A DNA stretch of 64,000 nt from Lysobacter arvi. GTDB taxonomy: Bacteria > Pseudomonadota > Gammaproteobacteria > Xanthomonadales > Xanthomonadaceae. A program made the position numbers and the translations under genes. The notes below the pieces were generated by a model. That model made no database searches. It saw nothing but the letters and a program-made list of their open reading frames with translations, and was not told the DNA's origin. This document shows positions 58,001 through 64,000 of the stretch, one piece after another (the first letter of the stretch is position 1; each line of letters opens with the position of its first letter). Where the stretch lies: NCBI GenBank assembly GCA_031216755.1, contig JARUHG010000008.1:1-64000 (forward strand), in the 5' to 3' direction.

Positions 58001-58786
58001 CGGCGGATCGGGCCAGCGGATGTTGAGTCCGCCTTCCGGCATCTCGAAATCCTCCGGCAGCACGATGCGCGTGGCCATCGGGTCCACTTCGACGGACGCC
58101 GACGATTCGACCGTTTCGGCGATCGTCTTGAAGCCCACCCAGCGACCGGTGTAGCGCGACATCGCCCAGCCGACCAGGCCCATGTCGAGGATGTCCTGCA
58201 CGCCGGCCGGGTTGAGGATCGGCATCATCGCGCTGACGAATTCGTCTTCCGAACCGTGCGGCAGCGTCGAGGAGCGGCAGGCGTGGTCGTCGGCCGCGAG
58301 CGCGAGCACGCCGCCGTACTGCGAGGTGCCGGCGGCGTTGGCGTGCTTGAACACGTCGCCGGTGCGATCCACGCCCGGGCCCTTGCCGTACCACATGCCG
58401 TACACGCCCTGCACTTTCGCGCCGGGGAAGAGGTTGGTCTGCTGCGTGCCCCAGACCATCGTCGCGCCGAGGTCCTCGTTGAGGCCGGGCGTGAACTTCA
58501 CGCCCGCGTTCTCGAGGAACTTGCGTGCGCGCCACAGCTCCAGGTCGAAGCCGCCGAGCGGCGAGCCGCGATAGCCGGAGATGAAGCCGGCGGTGTTCAG
58601 ACCCGCGGCTTCGTCGCGCAGGCGCTGCATCAGCGGCAGTCGCACCAGCGCCTGCACGCCCGACAGGTAGATGCGCCCCTTCTCGCGGCTGTACTTGTGC
58701 TCCAGCGAGTAATCGGTGTCGAGCACCGAGTTGGTGAGCGCGGTGTTCGCCGAGGACGGCGAGCTGAGTTCGGCAGTGCTGGTCAT
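55085..58786 (-). CDS. Indolepyruvate ferredoxin oxidoreductase family protein (fused alpha-beta)
   Basis: 1233 aa single chain. The N-terminal ~700 residues hold the pyruvate-ferredoxin-oxidoreductase core and TPP-binding region (HYCSGCPHNTSTVVPEG, YNDAVAMTGGQPVDG). Iron-sulfur cysteines follow (CEGCGDCGKKSFC and CNKDYSCVNGFCPSF). The C-terminal part is a gamma-type oxidoreductase domain (ITGVGGTGVVTIGALLGMAGHLEG) with a DUF6537-like tail. It oxidatively decarboxylates arylpyruvates or branched 2-oxo acids to acyl-CoA in amino-acid breakdown. Fused long forms are common in proteobacteria. A TACAAT box lies at 58891-58896. It is probably monocistronic. Confidence 0.9.
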   Translation of the reverse strand: MTSTAELSSPSSANTALTNSVLDTDYSLEHKYSREKGRIYLSGVQALVRLPLMQRLRDEAAGLNTAGFISGYRGSPLGGFDLELWRARKFLENAGVKFTPGLNEDLGATMVWGTQQTNLFPGAKVQGVYGMWYGKGPGVDRTGDVFKHANAAGTSQYGGVLALAADDHACRSSTLPHGSEDEFVSAMMPILNPAGVQDILDMGLVGWAMSRYTGRWVGFKTIAETVESSASVEVDPMATRIVLPEDFEMPEGGLNIRWPDPPMNQEMRLHKYAVKAAQAFARANGIDRVVIDSPRARLGIVTTGKSYLDVLQALEYLGLDEQACADLGIRVYKVGMTWPLEPVGITRFAQGLEDIVVVEEKRAFIERQMKEYMYNWSGQRPSIVGKYDENGEWILPSTGELTPATIAGVIGRRIQRFHDSEHIRNVMAWMAEKESELALPRAVFPRVPHYCSGCPHNTSTVVPEGSRALGGIGCHYMVTWMDRSTDTFTHMGGEGVTWSGQAPFTDTPHVFQNLGDGTYFHSGSLAIRQSVANGVNITYKILYNDAVAMTGGQPVDGTLSVPQIAHQVRSEGVQTIVLVSDDIAKWSKREIFPGDMEFHDRKELDAIQKRLRETKGTSVLIYDQTCATEKRRRRKRGKMVDPQKRVMVNSLVCEGCGDCGKKSFCVSVLPKETEFGRKREIDQSNCNKDYSCVNGFCPSFVTVEGGGLRKGAPNRSGGSSAKDRLADLPMPKVATDLSQPWNILITGVGGTGVVTIGALLGMAGHLEGKGATVLDQTGLAQKGGAVTTHIRIARSPSDLHAVRIAAGEADLVLGCDMVVVNDYWALSKVRAGRSNVVLNSYEAMPGTFTTRPDMQFPATDIIAAVKVALGGKDPLVVDATQLATALMGDAIATNLFILGYAWQQGLVPLSMESLMRAIELNGAAIDMNKTAFAWGRLAVVDPNAVMEAAGLIRNAPTLAEATPGALPMLSPGAWEGNEWGATSAPRSTRREDELRHVPAHGGDNVAFMPLDDERLSRSLDEIVERRVKFLTDYQDAKYARRYSDLVAKVHAAERNVAGTTDLTEAVARYAFKLMAYKDEYEVARLYTSGEFMRRLEQQFDGDYTLKFHLAPPLLAKKDAQGRLMKQEFGPWVFTAFKWLAKLRFLRGGAFDIFGKTEERKMERQLIEDYFRTIEGLLGKLDRANVDLAAEIASIPEHIRGYGHVKEAHLHKAKEREAELMKEWSNPLRIVKVA

Positions 58787-58890
58787 GCGTGGCTCCGGCG
58801 CGACGGGGGTCGCGGGGGTGGCTGCGGACGCCCGGCGTCGCGCCTCACGGCCGGGGCCGCGAGGTCAAAAGTGCCGAGCAAAGACCCGGA

Positions 58891-58896
58891 ATTGTA
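58891..58896 (-). promoter_or_regulatory. Candidate -10 (TACAAT) for the indolepyruvate oxidoreductase gene
   Basis: On the minus strand TACAAT precedes the ATG at 58786 by about 104 nt, giving a leadered transcript. No clear -35 is seen 17 bp upstream. The rest of the 278-bp gap up to nagA shows no gene. Confidence 0.4.
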
Positions 58897-59064
58897 GCAG
58901 TCGGGCACGGTTCGGCCGCCCGGCAGGTGCCGGGGAGGGTCCGGAGGTGACGCGGGGCGCCCTGTTCATCCACGCGCCGCGAGGCGAGGCCGCACCCGGG
59001 GAACGGGCCGGCACGCCAACAGGGGTGCGCTGCGCCTACCCGGGCGACATCGACGACGGACGCC

Positions 59065-60198
59065 TTATTGGCCCGCGATCCAGGTGCCCTGCACGTTCAG
59101 GTCGTCGTCCAGCACGACGAGATCGGCGCGATACCCCGGCGCGATCCGGCCCAGTTCGCCGCCCAGGCCGATGAACTGCGCCGGGTACTGCGACGCCATC
59201 CGGCAGGCTTCCTCGAGCGGCAGGCGCAGACGCTGGACGGTGTTGCGCACGGCCGACGCCATGTCCAGCGCGGAACCGGCCAGCGTGCCGTCGGCCGTGG
59301 TGCACTGGCCGTCGCGGCAGATCATCTCCACGCCGTAGAGCGAGAACGCCTCGCGCTCGCCGCCGACCGGCGGCATGGCGTCGGTCACCAGCATCATCTT
59401 CCCCCGCGGTCGCGCCGCGATCGCAACGCGCAGCGAAGCGTCGTGCACGTGGTAGCCGTCGACGATCAGGCCGCACCACGCATCGGGATTCTCCAGCGCC
59501 GCGCCGACCGCGCCGGGTTCGCGCGAGTTCATCGGCGTCATCGCGTTGAACAGGTGCGTGACGCCGGTGATGCCGTTGGCGAAGCCGTCGCGCAGTTGCT
59601 CGTAGGTCGCCGCGGTATGGCCAGCGGCGATGATGACGCCGCGTTGCGCCAGCGCCCGCAGCGTCGCCGCATCGAAACGTTCGGGCGCGAGCGTCACCAG
59701 CGTGATGCCCGCGGTGCCGAGCGAGGCGACCAGGTCGAGTTCGGCCGCGTCGGGCGTGTGGAACTTCGACGGATCGTGCACGCCCTTGCGCGCGGCGTTG
59801 AGGTACGGCCCTTCCAGATGCACCCCAAGCACGCCCGGCACGCCCTGCGCGAGCGCGTCGCGCGTGGCGTCGATGGCACGCCGCATCACGTCCACGTCGT
59901 CGCTGATGAGCGTCGGCAACAGGCCGGTGGTGCCGTACTTCCGGTGCGCGTTCGCGATGCGGCGCAGCCCGTCCACCGTCGGTTCGTCGTTGAACAGCAC
60001 GTCGCCGCCGCCGTTCACCTGCGTGTCGATGAAGCCGGGCACGAGGGTGCGGCCGGCGAGATCCACCACCTCCGCACCCTTCGGCGGCTCGCCCGGCACG
60101 ACCGCGATAATGCGGCCGTCCTCGACCAGCACGCTGAGGTTCGTCTCGAAACCGTTGTCGGTGAGCATGCGCCCGTTGGTGAAGGCAAGCGTGGTCAT
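59065..60198 (-). CDS. nagA: N-acetylglucosamine-6-phosphate deacetylase
   Basis: 377 aa amidohydrolase that releases acetate from GlcNAc-6-P, giving GlcN-6-P. It shows LVPGFIDTQVNGGGDVLFND, GVHLEGPYLN (metal-binding Glu), IIAAGHTAATYEQL and VTHLFNAMTPMN (metal His), MLVTDAMPP and a C-terminal YRADLVVLDDD strand. Length matches NagA. It is the last gene of a gntR-nagB-II-nagA operon, 22 bp after the deaminase gene. The acetate released could feed acetyl-CoA synthetase encoded 8 kb away. Confidence 0.94.
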   Translation of the reverse strand: MTTLAFTNGRMLTDNGFETNLSVLVEDGRIIAVVPGEPPKGAEVVDLAGRTLVPGFIDTQVNGGGDVLFNDEPTVDGLRRIANAHRKYGTTGLLPTLISDDVDVMRRAIDATRDALAQGVPGVLGVHLEGPYLNAARKGVHDPSKFHTPDAAELDLVASLGTAGITLVTLAPERFDAATLRALAQRGVIIAAGHTAATYEQLRDGFANGITGVTHLFNAMTPMNSREPGAVGAALENPDAWCGLIVDGYHVHDASLRVAIAARPRGKMMLVTDAMPPVGGEREAFSLYGVEMICRDGQCTTADGTLAGSALDMASAVRNTVQRLRLPLEEACRMASQYPAQFIGLGGELGRIAPGYRADLVVLDDDLNVQGTWIAGQ

Positions 60199-60220
60199 CG
60201 TGCTTTTCTCCCGGATGCGA

Positions 60221-61264
60221 TCAAACCGTCTCGGTCACCTTGTTCAGATGCGGCGGCACGTCGGGGTTGTGCCCGCGCGCGACGGCCAGCGCGTTGACCG
60301 CCTTGTAGAAGCACTGCACGGTCAGCAGCGGCGTGCACGCCGGATGCGGCGATGCCGGCATCGGCAGCACTTCCTGGCCCTGCGCGCCCGGCAACGCCAC
60401 CCACACCGGCGCACCGCGCTGGTGGAATTCCTCGGCGACCGACATCGTGCTTGCGCAGGTGTCGTCGTCCTGCGCGAAGGCGAGCACCGGGAAGCCCGGG
60501 CCGACGATCGCCATCGGGCCGTGCTTCACTTCGGCCGAAGAGAACGCTTCGGCGTGCAGGCCGCAGGTTTCCTTGAACTTGAGCGCTGCTTCCTGCGCCG
60601 CGCCCAGGCCGAGGCCCCGACCAACGACGAAGAGATTGCGCGCGTCCTTCAAGCCTTCGACGACCGGCGACCAGTCCATCGCCCAGGCGTCGCGCAGCGC
60701 GCCGGGCAGCGCGTCCACGGCGGCGAGCAGCTTCGCATCGCCGCTCCAGCGCGCGGCCAGTTGCAGCAGCGCGGCCAGCGAGCACAGGTAGCTCTTCGTC
60801 GCCGCGACGCTCTTTTCCGGGCCGGCACGCAGCGGGATCACGGTGTCGGCGATCTGCGCCAGCGGCGAATCCTCGACATTGACCAGCGCGACGACCATCG
60901 CACCGGCGGCGCGTGCGATCTCCGCGTTGCGCACCAGGTCCGGGCTCTTGCCGGACTGCGAGATCGCGACGAACAGCGCGCCCTTCAGGTGCGGCCGCAC
61001 CGCGTACACCGAACCGACCGACGGCGACGCGGACGCGGTGACCAGGCCCAGCGTGGTTTCGAACAGGTACTTGCCGTAAGTGGCGGCGTGGTCGGAACTG
61101 CCGCGCGCGCAGGTGACGATGAACGCCGGCGGCTGCGCCTTGAGGCGTTGCACCAGCGCGTCGACGAGGGGCGCGTTCGCTTCGAACTGGCGCGCGACGG
61201 CGTCGGCGGTTTCGGCCGCTTCGGCGTGCATGCGCGTCGCGGTGGCGAGGAGGGGTTCGCTCAC
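60221..61264 (-). CDS. nagB-II: SIS-domain glucosamine-6-phosphate deaminase (NagB-II type)
   Basis: 347 aa with a GTG start. It contains two SIS domains (about residues 40-180 and 210-330), as in GlmS without its glutaminase domain. Motifs are FIVTCARGSSDHAATYGKYLFE, VAISQSGKSPDLVRNAE, KSVAATKSYLCSL and NLFVVGRGLGLGAAQEAALKFKETCGLHAEAFSSAEVKHGP. Such NagB-II enzymes convert GlcN-6-P to fructose-6-P and ammonia and replace classical NagB in many proteobacteria. The adjacent nagA and GntR regulator support this assignment. It starts 6 bp after the regulator's stop. Confidence 0.88.
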   Translation of the reverse strand: MSEPLLATATRMHAEAAETADAVARQFEANAPLVDALVQRLKAQPPAFIVTCARGSSDHAATYGKYLFETTLGLVTASASPSVGSVYAVRPHLKGALFVAISQSGKSPDLVRNAEIARAAGAMVVALVNVEDSPLAQIADTVIPLRAGPEKSVAATKSYLCSLAALLQLAARWSGDAKLLAAVDALPGALRDAWAMDWSPVVEGLKDARNLFVVGRGLGLGAAQEAALKFKETCGLHAEAFSSAEVKHGPMAIVGPGFPVLAFAQDDDTCASTMSVAEEFHQRGAPVWVALPGAQGQEVLPMPASPHPACTPLLTVQCFYKAVNALAVARGHNPDVPPHLNKVTETV

Positions 61265-61270
61265 GGGGGT

Positions 61271-62014
61271 TTACTCGCTCTGGAGTTCGGCGACGAAGTC
61301 GTACGCATCGCCGCGGTAGAAGGATCGGGTGTATTCGACGACGCGACCGTCGTCGAGGAAGGTGCGCCGTTCGATGAACAGGCCGGGGCTGCCTTCGGGC
61401 AGGTTCATCAGGCGCGCCTGTTCGGCGTCGAAGGCGATGGCGCGCAGGCGCTGCAGCGCGCGCGTCGGGCGCAGGCCCATTTTCTGGAAGGTCTCGTACA
61501 GCGAGTTCTCGACCAGCGACGGATCGGCCAGCACGGTCTGCGGCACGACGGTGCGCTCCAGCGCGAGCGCCATGTCGTCGGCGATGCGCAGGCGGTAGTA
61601 GCGCACCACCTGCGCGCCGGGCGACAGGTTCAACGCCATCGCCTCGTCGGGGGTGACCTCGCCGGTGCCGCGTTCGATGAAGCGGGACTTGGGATCCAGT
61701 CCGCGCGCGCGCAGGTCGTCGGTGAAGCTGGTGAGCTTGGAGAACGACTTGACGATGCGTTCGGACACGAACGTGCCCGAGCCCTGGCGCTGCATCAGCA
61801 GGCCGTCGGCGACCAGGCCAGAGATGGCCTTTCGCACCGTCACGCGGGACAGGTCGAGCAGCTTGGTCAGTTCGCGCTCGCTGGGCAGCGCCTGGCCCGG
61901 CGTGAGTTCGCCGTTCTCGATGGCGTGCTGGAGCGTCCGGCGCAGGTGCTGGTAGGCCGGGGCGCGGCGCGCATCGGCCTGGCGTCGGAACTCGTTGACC
62001 AGATAGTCCTGCAT
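61271..62014 (-). CDS. GntR-family (HutC/UTRA) regulator of amino-sugar genes
   Basis: 247 aa. The N-terminal winged HTH shows PAYQHLRRTLQHAIENGELTPGQALPSERELTKLLDLSRVTVRKAISGLVADGLL and GSGTFVSE. The C-terminal UTRA effector domain (about 90-240) includes LERTVVPQTVLADPSLV and YTRSFYRGDAYDF. The operon context makes it NagQ/NagR-like, sensing GlcNAc-6-P or GlcN-6-P (inferred). I start at 62014 because a further upstream start would translate through the operator repeats at 62025-62043. Confidence 0.88.
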   Translation of the reverse strand: MQDYLVNEFRRQADARRAPAYQHLRRTLQHAIENGELTPGQALPSERELTKLLDLSRVTVRKAISGLVADGLLMQRQGSGTFVSERIVKSFSKLTSFTDDLRARGLDPKSRFIERGTGEVTPDEAMALNLSPGAQVVRYYRLRIADDMALALERTVVPQTVLADPSLVENSLYETFQKMGLRPTRALQRLRAIAFDAEQARLMNLPEGSPGLFIERRTFLDDGRVVEYTRSFYRGDAYDFVAELQSE

Positions 62015-62024
62015 CCGCAAGAGA

Positions 62025-62043
62025 ATACCAGTCAGATACCAGT
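62025..62043 (-). promoter_or_regulatory. Operator direct repeats before the GntR-nag operon
   Basis: On the minus strand the sequence is ACTGGTATCTGACTGGTAT, two copies of ACTGGTAT with an 11-bp period, ending 11 nt before the gntR start. The same element occurs before zwf. It is a likely autoregulatory site. Confidence 0.75.
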
Positions 62044-62240
62044 TCGGGCAAACCAGCCCGACCGGCGGCGCGGCGCCTTCCATGCCTGACTACGACGAAA
62101 GTCGAATCACCCCTGAAAAGGCGGGGTCGCCGTGGGAATTTCGCGCCCGCGTAACCCCAAGTCGCTGAAATTGCTGGGTCGGCGCGGGAGACCACCGGCC
62201 TGCGCTCGCGTTGACCGGCCCTGTTCGCCGGGTTTGCACC

Positions 62241-62272
62241 AGTGGTATCTGACTGGTATCTTCACTGGTATG
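62241..62272 (+). promoter_or_regulatory. Operator direct repeats before zwf
   Basis: There are three repeats of the form A(C/G)TGGTAT(C/G), at 62241-62249, 62252-62260 and 62264-62272, with periods of 11 and 12 bp, 39-70 nt upstream of the zwf GTG. The second copy and its context match the element before the gntR gene, pointing to common control of both divergent units. Confidence 0.75.
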
Positions 62273-62310
62273 CCTGTGGTCTTCAAAACCTCATTCCGCT
62301 GGAGCGCTCC

Positions 62311-63780
62311 GTGACCGCCCCCATCGCGCCGATGGCGCCTTTCGACCTGATCATCTTCGGCGGCACGGGCGACCTGGCCCTGCGCAAACTGCTGCCGGCC
62401 CTGTTCCATCGCTACGTGGACGGCCAGATCGTCGCCGGCACGCGCCTGTTCGGTCTGGCGCGCGACAGCCAGACCGACGAGGCCTACCGCGAACGCGTGC
62501 GCGAAGCGCTGCAGAAGCACCTGGCCTTCGACCTGCGCGCGCCCGCGGCGCTGGAGCCGTTCCTGCAGTTGCTCTCGTACCGCCGCATCGACCTCCAGGC
62601 CGACGAAGGCTGGGGCGAACTGGCCGGCGAACTGGCCGACGAATCGCGCGTGCGGGTGTTCTACCTCGCGGTGGGCCCGGACCTGTTCGGCAGTGTGGGC
62701 TCGCGCCTGCAGGCGCACGGACTGACCGGCGCGAACACGCGCGTGGTGGTGGAAAAGCCCATCGGCCACGACCGCGCCAGCGCGGCGGCGATCAACGACG
62801 CACTCGGCCAGGTGTTCGCCGAATCGCAGATCTATCGCATCGATCATTACCTGGGCAAGGAAACGGTCCAGAACCTCACCGCGCTGCGCTTCGGCAATGC
62901 GCTGTTCGAACCGCTCTGGCGCGCCGAGCACATCGACCACGTGCAGATCACCGTGGCCGAGACCGTCGGCCTGGAGCGCCGCGCGAGTTACTACGACAAG
63001 TCCGGCGCACTGCGCGACATGGTGCAGAACCACATGTTGCAGCTGCTGTGCCTGGTCGCGATGGAGCCGCCGTCCTCGCTCGCGGCCGACGCGATCCGCG
63101 ACGAGAAGCTAAAGGTGCTGCATTCGCTCAAGCCCATCGCCGACGGCGCGACCTCGCACCTCACCGTGCGCGGCCAGTACCGCGCGGGCGCGGTCGAAGG
63201 CCGCCCGGTCCCGGGCTACCTGGAAGAACTGGGCACCAACACCTCGCGCACCGAAACCTTCGTCGCGCTCAAGGCCGAAGTCAGCAACTGGCGCTGGGCG
63301 GGCGTGCCGTTCTACCTGCGCACGGGCAAGCGGCTGGCCGAACGCATGTCGGAGATCGTGCTGACCTTCCGCAAGGTGCCGCATTCGATCTTCGGCGACG
63401 AACCGGTCGCGCAGAACCAGCTGGTGATCCGCCTGCAGCCGGACGAAGGCGTGAAGCTGTGGATCGTCAACAAGATCCCCGGCCCCGGCGGACTGCGCCT
63501 GCGGCGCGTGCCGATGGACCTGAGCTTCGCCGAGACCTTCGGCGGCCGCCAGCCGGAAGCGTACGAACGCCTGCTGATGGACGTGGTGCGCGGCAACCCG
63601 ATGCTGTTCATGCGTCGCGACGAAGTGGAAGCCGCCTGGGCTTGGATCGACCCGATCCTCGCCGCGTGGCAGTCCAGCAACGAATCACCCAAGGCATACA
63701 CCGCGGGCAGCTGGGGTCCCAGCTCGGCCGTGGCCCTGATCGAACGCGACGGAAGGACGTGGCATGAGGACGCTGTCTAA
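62311..63780 (+). CDS. zwf: Glucose-6-phosphate 1-dehydrogenase
   Basis: 489 aa with a GTG start (GGAG 6 nt upstream); an ATG at 62332 is an alternative. It oxidises glucose-6-P to 6-phosphogluconolactone, making NADPH. Motifs are LIIFGGTGDLALRKLLPALF (Rossmann loop), VVEKPIGHDRASA, RIDHYLGKETVQNLTALRFGN (the active-site His-Lys signature) and GAGVRGQYRAG-like substrate loop. It overlaps the next gene, pgl, and is preceded by GntR operator repeats. It begins the Entner-Doudoroff and oxidative pentose-phosphate routes. Confidence 0.96.
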   Translation: MTAPIAPMAPFDLIIFGGTGDLALRKLLPALFHRYVDGQIVAGTRLFGLARDSQTDEAYRERVREALQKHLAFDLRAPAALEPFLQLLSYRRIDLQADEGWGELAGELADESRVRVFYLAVGPDLFGSVGSRLQAHGLTGANTRVVVEKPIGHDRASAAAINDALGQVFAESQIYRIDHYLGKETVQNLTALRFGNALFEPLWRAEHIDHVQITVAETVGLERRASYYDKSGALRDMVQNHMLQLLCLVAMEPPSSLAADAIRDEKLKVLHSLKPIADGATSHLTVRGQYRAGAVEGRPVPGYLEELGTNTSRTETFVALKAEVSNWRWAGVPFYLRTGKRLAERMSEIVLTFRKVPHSIFGDEPVAQNQLVIRLQPDEGVKLWIVNKIPGPGGLRLRRVPMDLSFAETFGGRQPEAYERLLMDVVRGNPMLFMRRDEVEAAWAWIDPILAAWQSSNESPKAYTAGSWGPSSAVALIERDGRTWHEDAV

Positions 63781-64000
63781 CACCGTGCGTTTCAAATCCG
63801 CACTTACGGAGCGCTTGACCGTGCTGACACCCGATCCGTTGCCCGTGCGCGAGCATCTGTTCGACGACAAGGCACACCTCGCCGCGGCACTGGCCAAGGC
63901 CGTCGCCGCCGACCTGCGCGGCGCGATCGCGCGCCGTGGCGCCGCACGGCTCGCCGTGTCCGGCGGCACCACGCCGCGGGCGTTCCTGATCGAACTGTCG
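63764..64000 (+). CDS. pgl: 6-phosphogluconolactonase (partial, runs off the window)
   Basis: Only the first ~79 codons are inside the window. The sequence MRTLSNTVRFKSALTERLTV is followed by TPDPLPVREHLFDDKAHLAA, then ARLAVSGGTTPRAFLIELS. The last segment carries the SGG(T/S)TP phosphate-binding motif of SugarP_isomerase/Pgl proteins. The ATG at 63764 overlaps the end of zwf by 17 bp; later TTG or GTG starts near 63818-63824 are possible. The next step after Zwf, consistent with co-transcription. Confidence 0.85.
   Translation, partial: MRTLSNTVRFKSALTERLTVLTPDPLPVREHLFDDKAHLAAALAKAVAADLRGAIARRGAARLAVSGGTTPRAFLIELS

Noticed and set aside
61271-62083. Longer start for the GntR regulator (270 aa)
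   Set aside because: The extra residues (WYLTGILL) are a translation of the ACTGGTATC operator repeats, and the HTH starts only after the later ATG at 62014.
59500-62300. Possible glmS-type ribozyme or riboswitch near the amino-sugar genes
   Set aside because: No matching conserved core is visible; the GlmS-like protein is a deaminase without a glutaminase domain, and the operator repeats explain the regulation better.

Overview
The window reads as chromosome of a high-GC gammaproteobacterium, most likely a Lysobacter-like member of the Xanthomonadaceae. This is inferred from strong G/C bias at third codon positions, the gene set, and many dispersed palindromic repeats of the 'GTCATCCCGGCGAA...' type typical of that family. 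I see no tRNA, rRNA, CRISPR array, prophage or insertion sequence. Nearly all of it is core or metabolic chromosome.

Layout: 1-857 is a non-coding repeat block with a tandem duplication of about 340 bp. 858-3471 holds a small membrane protein and a translationally coupled secreted pair (a 143-residue protein and a zinc metallopeptidase with a leishmanolysin-like metal site split by a PA domain). 3840-9437 is an anion porin plus the sulfate ABC importer (sbp, cysT, cysW, cysA). 9562-11819 is hemB, a GNAT acetyltransferase and an SDR. 12167-14031 is a secreted beta-propeller protein divergent from aroE. 14390-22668 is an eight-gene minus-strand operon-like block: three RDD membrane proteins, SpoIIM-like, DUF4129, DUF4350, MoxR ATPase, DUF58. 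22750-26870 has a gamma-carbonic anhydrase, aldehyde dehydrogenase, threonine aldolase and xthA. 27067-29160 is a divergent pair, an AMP-dependent ligase and a phosphopantetheinyl transferase. 29217-31841 is rsmG-parA-parB. 32308-34388 is a sugar epimerase, a GT2 glycosyltransferase and a LAB_N membrane protein. 34577-37358 has a DUF885 protein, a DUF2845 protein, rpmB and rpmG. 37647-41609 is a TonB-dependent receptor with an AraC regulator. 41745-43161 is a cardiolipin synthase gene broken by a frameshift.

43255-54311 looks like a carboxylate/acetate module. It contains an SLC5-type hybrid sensor kinase (CrbS-like), a NarL-family response regulator (CrbR-like), acetyl-CoA synthetase, a DcaP-like porin and an MHS-family symporter, with a sorbosone-dehydrogenase-like lipoprotein between them. 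54438-58786 has an MmcQ/YjbR protein and a fused indolepyruvate ferredoxin oxidoreductase. 59065-64000 couples amino-sugar breakdown (GntR regulator, SIS-domain deaminase, nagA) to the start of the Entner-Doudoroff/pentose-phosphate route (zwf, pgl). The two divergent promoters share the same direct-repeat operator, which suggests one regulator for both.

Most notable: the gp63-like peptidase with a PA insertion and its coupled partner; the CrbS/CrbR-acs-porin-symporter neighbourhood, with a leaderless 8-codon upstream ORF before the kinase; the shared ACTGGTATC operators; the cls frameshift; and a recurring architecture in which a TACACT/TACAAT -10 box sits 6-8 nt before the start codon.
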